A stretch of DNA of 64,000 bases from Lutibacter sp. Hel_I_33_5 (lineage in GTDB: Bacteria; Bacteroidota; Bacteroidia; Flavobacteriales; Flavobacteriaceae): the NCBI RefSeq assembly GCF_007827455.1, contig NZ_VISM01000001.1, positions 2,209,501-2,273,500 of the forward strand, read 5' to 3'. Each line of letters starts with the position of its first letter. The stretch's first letter is position 1. This document shows positions 1-8,214 of the stretch, one piece after another. The notes beneath the pieces are model-generated. The model was not told the DNA's origin, made no database searches, and was given only the letters and a program-made list of their open reading frames with translations. The position numbers were made by a program, and so were the translations under genes.

Positions 1-498
<498 letters not shown>

Positions 499-533
499 CA
501 TAATTTTTTTGATTTTTAAATTTATCAAAAACA

Positions 534-561
534 AAAAACCTCGCAAATTTGCGAGGTTTTT
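534..561 (-). terminator. Intrinsic terminator of the rplM-tsf operon
   Basis: A perfect palindrome, AAAAACCTCGCA with its complement, begins 20 bp after the tsf stop. The minus-strand RNA forms a GC-centred hairpin ending in a U run. The A run on the other side makes it potentially bidirectional, but no plus-strand gene needs it. Confidence 0.85.
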
Positions 562-580
562 AAAATATGTTGTAATAAAA

Positions 581-1552
581 TTACCCTAAAGTAACTCTTT
601 TAAATCCACTAACAGAAACATCACCATATGATTTAACATATTCTGCAACGTTTTTCTTTTCATCTTTAATGAAATTTTGATCTAATAAACATTGTTCTTG
701 ATCTAAAGTAGTGTTATCAGAAATAAAACGCTCCATTTTACCTGGAAGAATTCTATCCCAGATTTGTTCTGGTTTACCTTCAGCTTTTAATTCAGCTTTT
801 GCAGCTTCTTCAGCTTGTGCAATTACTTCATCAGTTAATTGAGCTCTAGAAATATATTGAGGTACGTTTTTTAAAGTTTTACCTAATCTACCTAATTCAA
901 TATTATCTTTTTCTATAACTGCAATTCTTGCTTCAGTTTCTGCAGCTACAAATGTAGGGTCAAAATCTTTGTAAGATAATGTTGTTGCTCCCATAGAAGC
1001 AATTTGCATTGCTACATCTTTAGTTAAAGCATCTGCATTATCAACGACGCTAGATAAACCAACTAAAGCGGCAATCTTACCAATGTGAGTGTAAGAACCA
1101 ACATAAGCAGCTTCAAGTTTTTCGAAAGAAGTAATGTCTAGTTTTTCACCAATTACACCAGTTTGTTCAATTAACTTTTCAGCAACTGTGATACCTCCAA
1201 AATCAGCAGCTAAGAAAGATTCTTTATCTGAATGATTTAAAGCGATATCAGCAAATTGACCACCTAAAGCAACAAAAGATTCGTTTTTACCAACAAAATC
1301 AGTTTCACAAGCTAATACAATAGCAACACCTTCAGTTTTGTCTGCATTAATTTTTGTTACTGCAACACCTTCAGTAGATTCTCTATCAGCTCTTTTTGCA
1401 GCAATTTTTTGACCTTTCTTACGTAAGATGTCAATTGCTTTATCAAAATCTCCAGCAGCTTCAACTAATGCCTTTTTACAGTCCATCATTCCAGCTCCAG
1501 TAGCTTCTCTTAATTTTTTAACATCAGCAGCGCTAATCTTTACCGTTTCCAT
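581..1552 (-). CDS. tsf: Translation elongation factor Ts
   Basis: EF-Ts is the guanine-nucleotide exchange factor for EF-Tu in the cytoplasm. The 323-residue protein has the N-terminal UBA-like helix bundle with LREATGAGMMDCKKAL at residues 14-29. The TDFV motif that contacts the EF-Tu nucleotide site is at 84-87. Long dimerisation repeats fill the rest. Length is usual for Bacteroidota and longer than E. coli (about 283). It follows rpsB by 26 bp, consistent with co-transcription, and is followed by a strong hairpin terminator. Confidence 0.97.
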   Translation of the reverse strand: METVKISAADVKKLREATGAGMMDCKKALVEAAGDFDKAIDILRKKGQKIAAKRADRESTEGVAVTKINADKTEGVAIVLACETDFVGKNESFVALGGQFADIALNHSDKESFLAADFGGITVAEKLIEQTGVIGEKLDITSFEKLEAAYVGSYTHIGKIAALVGLSSVVDNADALTKDVAMQIASMGATTLSYKDFDPTFVAAETEARIAVIEKDNIELGRLGKTLKNVPQYISRAQLTDEVIAQAEEAAKAELKAEGKPEQIWDRILPGKMERFISDNTTLDQEQCLLDQNFIKDEKKNVAEYVKSYGDVSVSGFKRVTLG

Positions 1553-1578
1553 GTTATTTATAGTTTCTTAAATTGTAA

Positions 1579-2436
1579 TTATTTTTTTTCTTCAGTAGTA
1601 GCTTCTACAGTTTCTGCAACTTCAGTTTTTGCTTCTTCCTTTTTAGGAGCAGCAACTTCTTTAGTTTCTTTTACTTCTGTTTTAGCTTCTTCTTTTTTCG
1701 GAGCAACAGCTTTAGCTTCTTTTGCTTTGTCTTTGCTCTCTTTTTCTGCTTTTCTGTTAGATAAACCTTCAGAAATTGCACCTGTTACATGAAATAAAAC
1801 TTTCTCTATAGATTTAGAAGCATCATCGTTAGATGGAATTACAAAATCTACTTGTCTAGGATCTGAATTAGTATCTACCATTGCAAAAATTGGAATATTT
1901 AATTTTTGAGCTTCTGCAATTGCAATATGCTCTTTTTTAATATCCACAACAAATAAAGCTCCAGGTAAACGAGTCATATCAGAAATAGAACCTAAATTCT
2001 TTTCTAATTTTTCTCTCTGACGATTGATTTGTAATTTTTCTCTTTTAGATAAAGCATTAAAAGAACCATCTTGCTTCATTCTATCAATTTGAGCCATTTT
2101 TTTAACAGCTTTTCTAATAGTAACAAAGTTAGTTAACATACCACCTGGCCATCTTTCTGTGATGTAAGGCATGTTTACTGCTGCAGCTTTTTCTGCAACA
2201 ATATCTTTTGCTTGCTTTTTTGTTGCAACAAATAAAATCTTACGACCTGAATTTGCAATTTTTTGCAATGCAGTAGCAGATTCTTCTATTTTTGCTGCTG
2301 TTTTATACAAATCGATGATGTGAACACCATTACGTTCTGTATAGATATAAGGAGCCATGTTTGGATCCCATTTTCTAGTTAAGTGACCAAAGTGTACGCC
2401 ACTTTCTAATAATTCTTGAATGTTTACGTTTGCCAT
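1579..2436 (-). CDS. rpsB: Small ribosomal subunit protein uS2
   Basis: S2 sits at the head-body junction of the 30S subunit. Conserved stretches include GVHFGHLTRKWDPNMAPYI at residues 13-31 and ERWPGGMLTNF at 94-104. The S2 fold ends near residue 228. Residues 229-285 form a Lys/Glu/Ala/Thr tail absent from E. coli S2, in which an 11-residue unit APKKEEAKTEV occurs twice (245-255 and 263-273). The tail is probably disordered and surface-exposed. The gene is preceded by a 142-bp leader with strong potential structure and is followed closely by tsf. Confidence 0.97.
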   Translation of the reverse strand: MANVNIQELLESGVHFGHLTRKWDPNMAPYIYTERNGVHIIDLYKTAAKIEESATALQKIANSGRKILFVATKKQAKDIVAEKAAAVNMPYITERWPGGMLTNFVTIRKAVKKMAQIDRMKQDGSFNALSKREKLQINRQREKLEKNLGSISDMTRLPGALFVVDIKKEHIAIAEAQKLNIPIFAMVDTNSDPRQVDFVIPSNDDASKSIEKVLFHVTGAISEGLSNRKAEKESKDKAKEAKAVAPKKEEAKTEVKETKEVAAPKKEEAKTEVAETVEATTEEKK

Positions 2437-2471
2437 TTTAAAAATGTGTTTACTTTCTGTTTTGAAATCAA

Positions 2472-2572
2472 TATATAAGTAGTCTTTCGAGTCTTATATA
2501 TTTAGATGCTAAACTGTTAATATTAAATTTATATAACAGTCTCGAAACATTTTGCACTGAACAATGTCCAGT
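2472..2572 (-). promoter_or_regulatory. Structured RNA leader between rpsI and rpsB (pseudoknot candidate)
   Basis: In the gap before rpsB I see four complementary pairs. 2472-2479 pairs with 2493-2500 (8 bp). 2513-2519 pairs with 2534-2540 (7 bp). 2485-2491 pairs with 2541-2547 (7 bp). 2556-2572 is an almost self-complementary 17-mer just after the rpsI stop. The 2485-2491 arm lies inside the loop of the first hairpin, so both can form together only as a pseudoknot. The 2541-2547 arm abuts the second hairpin. Autoregulation by S2 through the rpsB leader is known in gammaproteobacteria; a similar role here is inference. Confidence 0.55.
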
Positions 2573-2578
2573 ATAAAA

Positions 2579-2965
2579 TTAACGTTTAGAGAACTGGAAT
2601 TTCTTACGTGCTTTCTTCTGACCAAATTTCTTACGTTCAACCATTCTTGGGTCACGCGTTAATAATCCTTCTGGTTTTAAAACAGCTCTATGTTCTTCAT
2701 TAATAGAAACTAATGCTCTAGTAATTGCTAAACGAATAGCTTCTGCTTGTCCAGTTACACCACCACCGAAAACATTAACTTTAATATCGTAAGATTTTAA
2801 GTTGTCTGTTAACATTAATGGTTGTTGCACTTTATATTGTAAAGTTGGAGTTGTAAAATAGTTGTTTACATCTCTCTTGTTTACTGTAATGTTTCCTTTA
2901 CCTTCTGAAAGATAAATACGCGCTACAGCAGTTTTTCTTCTACCGATTTTGTGTACAGTTTCCAT
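2579..2965 (-). CDS. rpsI: Small ribosomal subunit protein uS9
   Basis: S9 reaches the P-site tRNA through its basic C-terminal tail. The 128-residue protein starts METVHKIGRRKTAVARIYL and ends in the basic tail KKARKKFQFSKR, where the final arginine touches the P-site tRNA in the family. The GGG-TGQAEAIR segment near residues 67-77 is typical. Its ATG overlaps the rplM stop as TAATG, so translation is probably coupled to rplM. Confidence 0.97.
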   Translation of the reverse strand: METVHKIGRRKTAVARIYLSEGKGNITVNKRDVNNYFTTPTLQYKVQQPLMLTDNLKSYDIKVNVFGGGVTGQAEAIRLAITRALVSINEEHRAVLKPEGLLTRDPRMVERKKFGQKKARKKFQFSKR

Positions 2966-3420
2966 TATTTAAGATCGTTTAAGTTAATAGCTTTAGGATT
3001 TTGCCCTGCATGTTTGTGCTCTACACCAGAATACACATATAGGTTTCTGTATAAAGCGCTACCTAATTTGTTTTTAGGTAACATACCTTTTACTGCTTTT
3101 TCGATTAATCTTGTAGGATCTTTCTCAAACATTTCTGTTGCAGTTAACGATCTTTGTCCTCCTGGATAACCCGTATGACGGATGTAAGACTTATCAGTCC
3201 ATTTTTTACCAGTTAGATTAATTTTTTCTGCGTTGATAATAACCACGTTATCTCCACAATCTACGTGAGGAGTATAATTTGGTTTGTGTTTACCTCTAAT
3301 AAGTTTTGCAATATTAGAAGCTAGACGACCCAACGTTTGCCCGTCCGCATCAACTAAAACCCACTCCTTATTTGCGGTAGCGCTGTTTGCTGATACTGTT
3401 TTGTAACTTAATGTGTTCAT
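2965..3420 (-). CDS. rplM: Large ribosomal subunit protein uL13
   Basis: L13 is an early-assembling 50S protein. I chose the ATG at 3420, giving 151 residues beginning MNTLSYKT as in other Bacteroidota. An upstream in-frame TTG at 3444 would add eight unsupported residues. Conserved segments include WVLVDADGQTLGRLAS and HVDCGDNVVIINAEKI near residues 51-66, and a central YIRHTGYPGG. It is the first gene of the operon, with a good promoter upstream. The stop overlaps the rpsI start (TAATG). Confidence 0.96.
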   Translation of the reverse strand: MNTLSYKTVSANSATANKEWVLVDADGQTLGRLASNIAKLIRGKHKPNYTPHVDCGDNVVIINAEKINLTGKKWTDKSYIRHTGYPGGQRSLTATEMFEKDPTRLIEKAVKGMLPKNKLGSALYRNLYVYSGVEHKHAGQNPKAINLNDLK

Positions 3421-3479
3421 AATTACACCTTTAGTTTTTGTCAATTAATAATTTATAGTTTTTCCTTAAAAAAGGAGTG

Positions 3480-3510
3480 CAAATCTACAACTAATTATTC
3501 AATTGACAAA
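3480..3510 (-). promoter_or_regulatory. Promoter of the rplM-rpsI-rpsB-tsf operon
   Basis: The minus strand reads TTTG at 3510-3507, then 19 bp, then TAGATTTG at 3487-3480. This matches the Bacteroidota primary-sigma consensus TTG-N19-TAnnTTTG. The predicted start near 3473 leaves a leader of about 50 nt before the rplM ATG. It is the best two-box promoter in the first 30 kb. Confidence 0.75.
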
Positions 3511-3522
3511 TAGCTGTTTAGT

Positions 3523-5496
3523 TTAATTTTTTGAAGTATTTTGGATTTTTAATCCGTCGTTTTTAAACAGATCGAAAGCAGATTGATAATACGATATTGT
3601 TTCTTTAAGAAAGATTGAATCTGATTTAATTGGAGAAATGTCGTTTTTTTCTTTATTCCAATTGAAAAATGTATGTTTTCTTGGCGCTTCTAACAGCATG
3701 AGTTTCCCTTTTTTTAATAAACCAACTTTACGATGATTTCCTATAAATGCACGTTCTTCTTTTGGCGTCATTTTATTGATGTCTTTACCGTAAAAATTGT
3801 TATTGTAAGACCAATTTAAGTATCCAAAAAGTGTAGGGAATATATCTATTTGAGAGGATAGTTTGTTTATTTTTATAGGGTTATGATTTTTTAAATTTGT
3901 AATTAATGCAGGGATATGATGATTCTCTACATTAATTTCAGTTCTACCAGCACTAAAACCACAATGGTCAGACATAATAACAAAAACGGTGTTTTTATAC
4001 CATGATTTTGTTTTTGCTTTTTTAAAGAATTCATGTAAACTTTTGTCTAGATATTTTATAGATCCAATTACATTTTCACCAGATGGTATATCAACCACTC
4101 CATCTGGGTAGGTATATGGTTTGTGGTTAGAACTTGTCATAACAAAATTAAAAAAAGGTTGATTGTTTTTTGCTTGCTCATCAGTAACCTTTAAAACTTT
4201 ATTAAATAAATCTTGGTCACATACAGCCCAAGCATTTTCAAAAGTCATTTCGTCATCATTAATTCTTGTTCTTTTGGTTGGTAATTTCTGTTCTAAACGA
4301 TGTAATTTTCTTCGGTCAACTATATCAAATCCATTATAACTAAAGTAGTTTGCCATATTATCAAAATGACTATCTCCTCCATAAAAAAAAGTTCTACTAT
4401 ATCCTTTTTGTTTAAAAACATGACCAATTGTAGCAAGATTTTCATTGTTGTCTCGCTTTACAATACTTCTACCAGGAGTTGGAGGAATAGATAAGCTTAT
4501 AGCTTCAATACCCCGTATGGTTCTTGTTCCGGTTGCATATAGGTTTGTGAAAAAAATGGATTCTTTTGCCAGCGAGTCTAAAGTAGGTGTCCAATTATCT
4601 TTATTTGTAAAACTTTGCATGAACCGAGCATTCAAACTTTCTAATCCAATAAAAATTACATTTGGTTTAGTTTCTATGCTATCATTTTTTGTGTATCTGT
4701 AGATACTGTTTCCATAAAGTAAACTATCGTTCGATGCTTTTATATGTTGATTTAGTATTTTAAATACTTCTTCTTTAGGCAATGTTTTATAAAACTCGTT
4801 ATAATTCAATTCATTTCCTTTGTAGGCATTAAAAAAAGAGTACATACCCGATTTTGCTAATTCATTTTCATTAATAGTGCCAAAAACTTCTGCATTAGAA
4901 TTTGTTATAAAATAATGATAAAATCCAAAAACTATCAACAAGATTGTTAAAGGGATAAGTTTCGTTTTAAAAGAATCTGAATTATTAAATGTGTTTTTAT
5001 AAGCGTTTTTCTTTGATGCGTATTTAATGCTAAGAATTAATATTAGAATAATGAAAAGAATTAATAATGGGAGAGGAAAAGATTCATGTATATTTTGAAT
5101 TACTTCGTATGTGTATAATAAATAATCTACAGCAATAAAATTGAATCTTCTTTGGTATTCTTGCCAAAAAGGAATTTCAGCTAAAAAAGAAAATATATAG
5201 ACAAATAAGAAAAACCCGTAAGCAAATTTTGTAAGAAAACGATCTAGTAAATTTCCATAAAATTTAGTAGGAATTAATAATAGGTATATCGCATAGAATG
5301 CTAATAAATAACTAAGGTTACCAATATCAAAAAATAATCCGATAAAGAATATTTTTATAAAATTAAGTATAGAAAAGTCGATATACTTAAAAGCAAAAAA
5401 ATATAAAATGAGTCTAACCAGAAAAGCAAAACTTATTACAGTAATGCTAAAGGTTTTTAATAATTGTAATCTGTTTGGTATAGATTTGAAAAACAT
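3523..5496 (-). CDS. LtaS-family membrane sulfatase-fold enzyme
   Basis: This inner-membrane enzyme has about five N-terminal transmembrane helices (roughly residues 15-195), then an alkaline-phosphatase/sulfatase-fold domain facing the periplasm. Expected active-site features are visible: a metal-binding glutamate in GLESLN (E286), a nucleophilic threonine in ATGTRTIRG (probably T326), GGDSHFDN at 373-380, HKPYTYP near 458-464, and SDHCG at 509-513. Lipoteichoic acid synthase and phosphoglycerol or phosphoethanolamine transferases share this layout. A didermic flavobacterium makes no lipoteichoic acid, so transfer of a phospho-head group to an envelope glycan or lipid is more likely. The substrate is not evident. 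It stands alone, diverging from the DUF5916 gene. Confidence 0.85.
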   Translation of the reverse strand: MFFKSIPNRLQLLKTFSITVISFAFLVRLILYFFAFKYIDFSILNFIKIFFIGLFFDIGNLSYLLAFYAIYLLLIPTKFYGNLLDRFLTKFAYGFFLFVYIFSFLAEIPFWQEYQRRFNFIAVDYLLYTYEVIQNIHESFPLPLLILFIILILILSIKYASKKNAYKNTFNNSDSFKTKLIPLTILLIVFGFYHYFITNSNAEVFGTINENELAKSGMYSFFNAYKGNELNYNEFYKTLPKEEVFKILNQHIKASNDSLLYGNSIYRYTKNDSIETKPNVIFIGLESLNARFMQSFTNKDNWTPTLDSLAKESIFFTNLYATGTRTIRGIEAISLSIPPTPGRSIVKRDNNENLATIGHVFKQKGYSRTFFYGGDSHFDNMANYFSYNGFDIVDRRKLHRLEQKLPTKRTRINDDEMTFENAWAVCDQDLFNKVLKVTDEQAKNNQPFFNFVMTSSNHKPYTYPDGVVDIPSGENVIGSIKYLDKSLHEFFKKAKTKSWYKNTVFVIMSDHCGFSAGRTEINVENHHIPALITNLKNHNPIKINKLSSQIDIFPTLFGYLNWSYNNNFYGKDINKMTPKEERAFIGNHRKVGLLKKGKLMLLEAPRKHTFFNWNKEKNDISPIKSDSIFLKETISYYQSAFDLFKNDGLKIQNTSKN

Positions 5497-5568
5497 TCAT
5501 CACAAATAAAGAAAAATTATTTATGATTTTAAAAATTAAATTAACAAAAACTTATGAAAATAGTATTT

Positions 5569-5576
5569 TACATTTG
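5569..5576 (+). promoter_or_regulatory. Candidate -7 box for the DUF5916 gene
   Basis: TACATTTG matches TAnnTTTG and ends 18 bp before the ATG at 5595. No clear TTG sits at the -33 position. A transcript from here would exclude the upstream ATG at 5523, which supports the shorter start with the signal peptide. Confidence 0.45.
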
Positions 5577-5594
5577 ATGTACAAATCAAAATCA

Positions 5595-8213
5595 ATGAAA
5601 ACTAACCTCATTCTTGTTTTTTGTTTTTTAATTATAATTCAAAAAACCTTCGCTCAAGAAACTAAAATTGTAGTTCCAAAAAAGATTTATACAACAAAAA
5701 TAATTACTAGTATACCAGTTATTGATGGAATTTTAGATGATGAAAGTTGGAACGCTGTTGAATGGGGAACAGATTTTACAGAAAAAGATCCTGACGAAGG
5801 AACGCCACCTACATACCAAACAAAATTTAAAATCACCTATGATGAGAAGTTTTTATATGTAGCTATCAGAGCCTTTGATGATGAGCCAGATAAGATTCAA
5901 AAAAGGTTATCTAGAAGAGACGGTTTTGCAGGAGATCGAGTAAATGTAATTATAGATAGTTACCATGATAAACGAACCGCTTTTGTATTTACGATTACTG
6001 CTGCTGGTGTAAAAGGTGATGAATTTGCTACACAAAACGGAAATAATTGGGATGATAGTTGGAATCCGATTTGGTATACGAAAGCAGTAACTGATGATAA
6101 GGGTTGGACTGCAGAAATGAAAATACCTTTAAGTCAATTACGTTTTGGAAATGATAAAGAACAGATTTGGGGATTAAACGTAAATAGAAATTTATTTAGA
6201 AAAAATGAGCGTTCACTCTGGCAAAGAATACCTAATTCTGCTGCTGGATTTATTAGCGAAGCTGGAGAATTGCATGGATTGGTTAATTTAAAATCACAAA
6301 AGCAATTAGAAATTCAACCGTTCACGGTTTTGCAATATGATACATATCAAAAAGAAGGAAGTAATCCTTTTAGAGATGGATCTGATTTTAAAATTAATGG
6401 AGGGCTAGATGCGAAAATTGGAATTACAAACGATTTAACCTTAGATTTAACTATTAATCCAGATTTTGGTCAAGTAGAGGCAGATCCAGGTGCGATTGCT
6501 TTAGATGGATTTCAAATATTCTTTAATGAACAAAGACCATTTTTTGTAGAGAATAAAAATATTTTTGATTATCGATTTGCAAACGGTCAAGACAATGTGT
6601 TTTATAGTAGAAGAATAGGGCGAAGTCCACAAGGAAGTGCTAATCTAGCAAATGGTGAATTTGCAAATACACCTATTAATTCAACAATTTTAGGAGCTGC
6701 AAAATTTTCTGGAAAAACTAAAGATGGATGGTCAGTAGGTTTATTAGAGACTGTTACAGCTAACGAATATGCAGAAATTGATAATAACGGAACTCGAAGA
6801 GAAGAATTAGTAGAACCGTTAACCAATTATTTAGTAGGAAGAGCTCAAAAAGATTTTAATAATAGAAATACCTATGTTGGCGGAATTTTTACAGCAACTA
6901 ATAGAAGTTTACAAGGAAAGTTAAATCATTTAAGAAAATCGGCATATACTGGAGGATTCGATTTTAGACACAATTGGCATAATAGAGATTATTTTTTTCA
7001 AGGAAACTTGGTGTTAAGTTCTGTAAATGGAAGTAAAGAATCTATTGAAAATACTCAAAGATCTTTAACACATTTATTTCAACGAGTTGATGCAAGTCAT
7101 GTAAATGTAGATCCAAATAAAACGTCTTTAACAGGAACAGGAGGGAGATTTTTTGGAGGTAAAAGAGGTGGTGGAAACTGGCGTTATACTTTTGGAGGAT
7201 TGTGGAGATCTCCAGAATTAGAACTTAATGATGTAGGTTTTTTAAGACAAGCTGATAATACGCGACAGTTTGCAGAATTAGAATATTTATGGCAAACACC
7301 TACAAAAATTTATAGAAGAGCACAGGCTAAAGTTGAAGTGACAACTGAGTTTGATTTTGAAGGGAATTTTAATAGAATTCAATATGAAACTAAGGGTTTT
7401 ATTAATTGGAAAAATAATTGGTGGACAGAAATAGGAGGAGCTCACAAACCTAGAATTTTCACCAATACTTTTTTAAGAGGAGGACCAAGATGGCGTTTTT
7501 CTGAAGAAAATTTTATGTTTTTGTTTTTCGGTTCTGATCAAAGTAAAAAGTTCAATTTTACAATAGGGCAAATTTATAGTGGAGCTAAACAAGACAATTT
7601 TTCCTTTACACGCTATGTTTTACGTTTTAATTACCAGCCTTTAAATGCTTTAAGTATATCTTTAAATACAGAATTTACTGATAACCCAAGTAAAACTCAA
7701 TATGTTGGAGAGCAAATTTTTGGAAATGATACGCGTTATATTTTAGGGAATATAGATAATCAGAATTGGTCTACAACCCTGCGTTTAAATTATAGTATCA
7801 ATCCTAATATGTCAATTCAGTTTTATGGACAACCATTTATTGCTCGTGGCCGTTTTAATAATTTTAATTATGTAAATAACGCTGTGTCACAAGATATAAA
7901 TGACAGGGTTACTTGGTATAGCAACAATCAAATATCAGAAAGTAACGGTGTTTATAATGTTGATGAAAATTTAGATGGAACTATAGATTATAGTTTTGAT
8001 AATCCTAACTTTTCTTTTGTACAATTTCGTTCAAATTTAGTTGCACGATGGGAATATATTCCAGGCTCAGAATTATTTTTTGTATGGTCACAAGGCATCA
8101 CAGGTTCAGGTGATTCTAGCAATTCTTTATCTCGTGGATTAAATAATCAGATATTAAATCAACCTTTAGATAATACATTTTTAATAAAAGCGACGTATCG
8201 ATTTGTGAAGTAA
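5595..8213 (+). CDS. DUF5916 outer-membrane protein with CBM9-like domain
   Basis: From the ATG at 5595 the protein has 872 residues and begins with a signal peptide ending KTFAQ at residue 21. Next comes a carbohydrate-binding family 9-like domain (about 35-230), with IPVIDGILDDESWNAV near 40-55 and FLYVAIRAFDD. The remainder is a DUF5916 region with the hallmark GQVEADPGAIALDGFQIFF near 290-310, alternating beta strands and a final aromatic strand ending TYRFVK, as expected for a beta-barrel. The function of DUF5916 proteins is not established; a role in surface glycan binding is an inference from the N-terminal domain. It ends one base before the convergent ClC gene. Confidence 0.85.
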   Translation: MKTNLILVFCFLIIIQKTFAQETKIVVPKKIYTTKIITSIPVIDGILDDESWNAVEWGTDFTEKDPDEGTPPTYQTKFKITYDEKFLYVAIRAFDDEPDKIQKRLSRRDGFAGDRVNVIIDSYHDKRTAFVFTITAAGVKGDEFATQNGNNWDDSWNPIWYTKAVTDDKGWTAEMKIPLSQLRFGNDKEQIWGLNVNRNLFRKNERSLWQRIPNSAAGFISEAGELHGLVNLKSQKQLEIQPFTVLQYDTYQKEGSNPFRDGSDFKINGGLDAKIGITNDLTLDLTINPDFGQVEADPGAIALDGFQIFFNEQRPFFVENKNIFDYRFANGQDNVFYSRRIGRSPQGSANLANGEFANTPINSTILGAAKFSGKTKDGWSVGLLETVTANEYAEIDNNGTRREELVEPLTNYLVGRAQKDFNNRNTYVGGIFTATNRSLQGKLNHLRKSAYTGGFDFRHNWHNRDYFFQGNLVLSSVNGSKESIENTQRSLTHLFQRVDASHVNVDPNKTSLTGTGGRFFGGKRGGGNWRYTFGGLWRSPELELNDVGFLRQADNTRQFAELEYLWQTPTKIYRRAQAKVEVTTEFDFEGNFNRIQYETKGFINWKNNWWTEIGGAHKPRIFTNTFLRGGPRWRFSEENFMFLFFGSDQSKKFNFTIGQIYSGAKQDNFSFTRYVLRFNYQPLNALSISLNTEFTDNPSKTQYVGEQIFGNDTRYILGNIDNQNWSTTLRLNYSINPNMSIQFYGQPFIARGRFNNFNYVNNAVSQDINDRVTWYSNNQISESNGVYNVDENLDGTIDYSFDNPNFSFVQFRSNLVARWEYIPGSELFFVWSQGITGSGDSSNSLSRGLNNQILNQPLDNTFLIKATYRFVK

Positions 8214-8214
8214 C

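Noticed and set aside
2951-3169. Open frame on the plus strand across rpsI/rplM
   Set aside because: Lies antisense to two conserved ribosomal protein genes and shows no family signature.
3421-3444. Longer start for rplM at an upstream TTG
   Set aside because: The conserved N-terminus begins at MNTLSYKT (3420). Similar TTG extensions were rejected for aspS, sodA, nadE, the OmpA-family gene, the XRE-linked membrane gene and the two-domain lipoprotein.
5523-5594. Upstream ATG extending the DUF5916 protein by 24 residues
   Set aside because: It would bury the signal peptide, and a -7-like box lies between it and the ATG at 5595.
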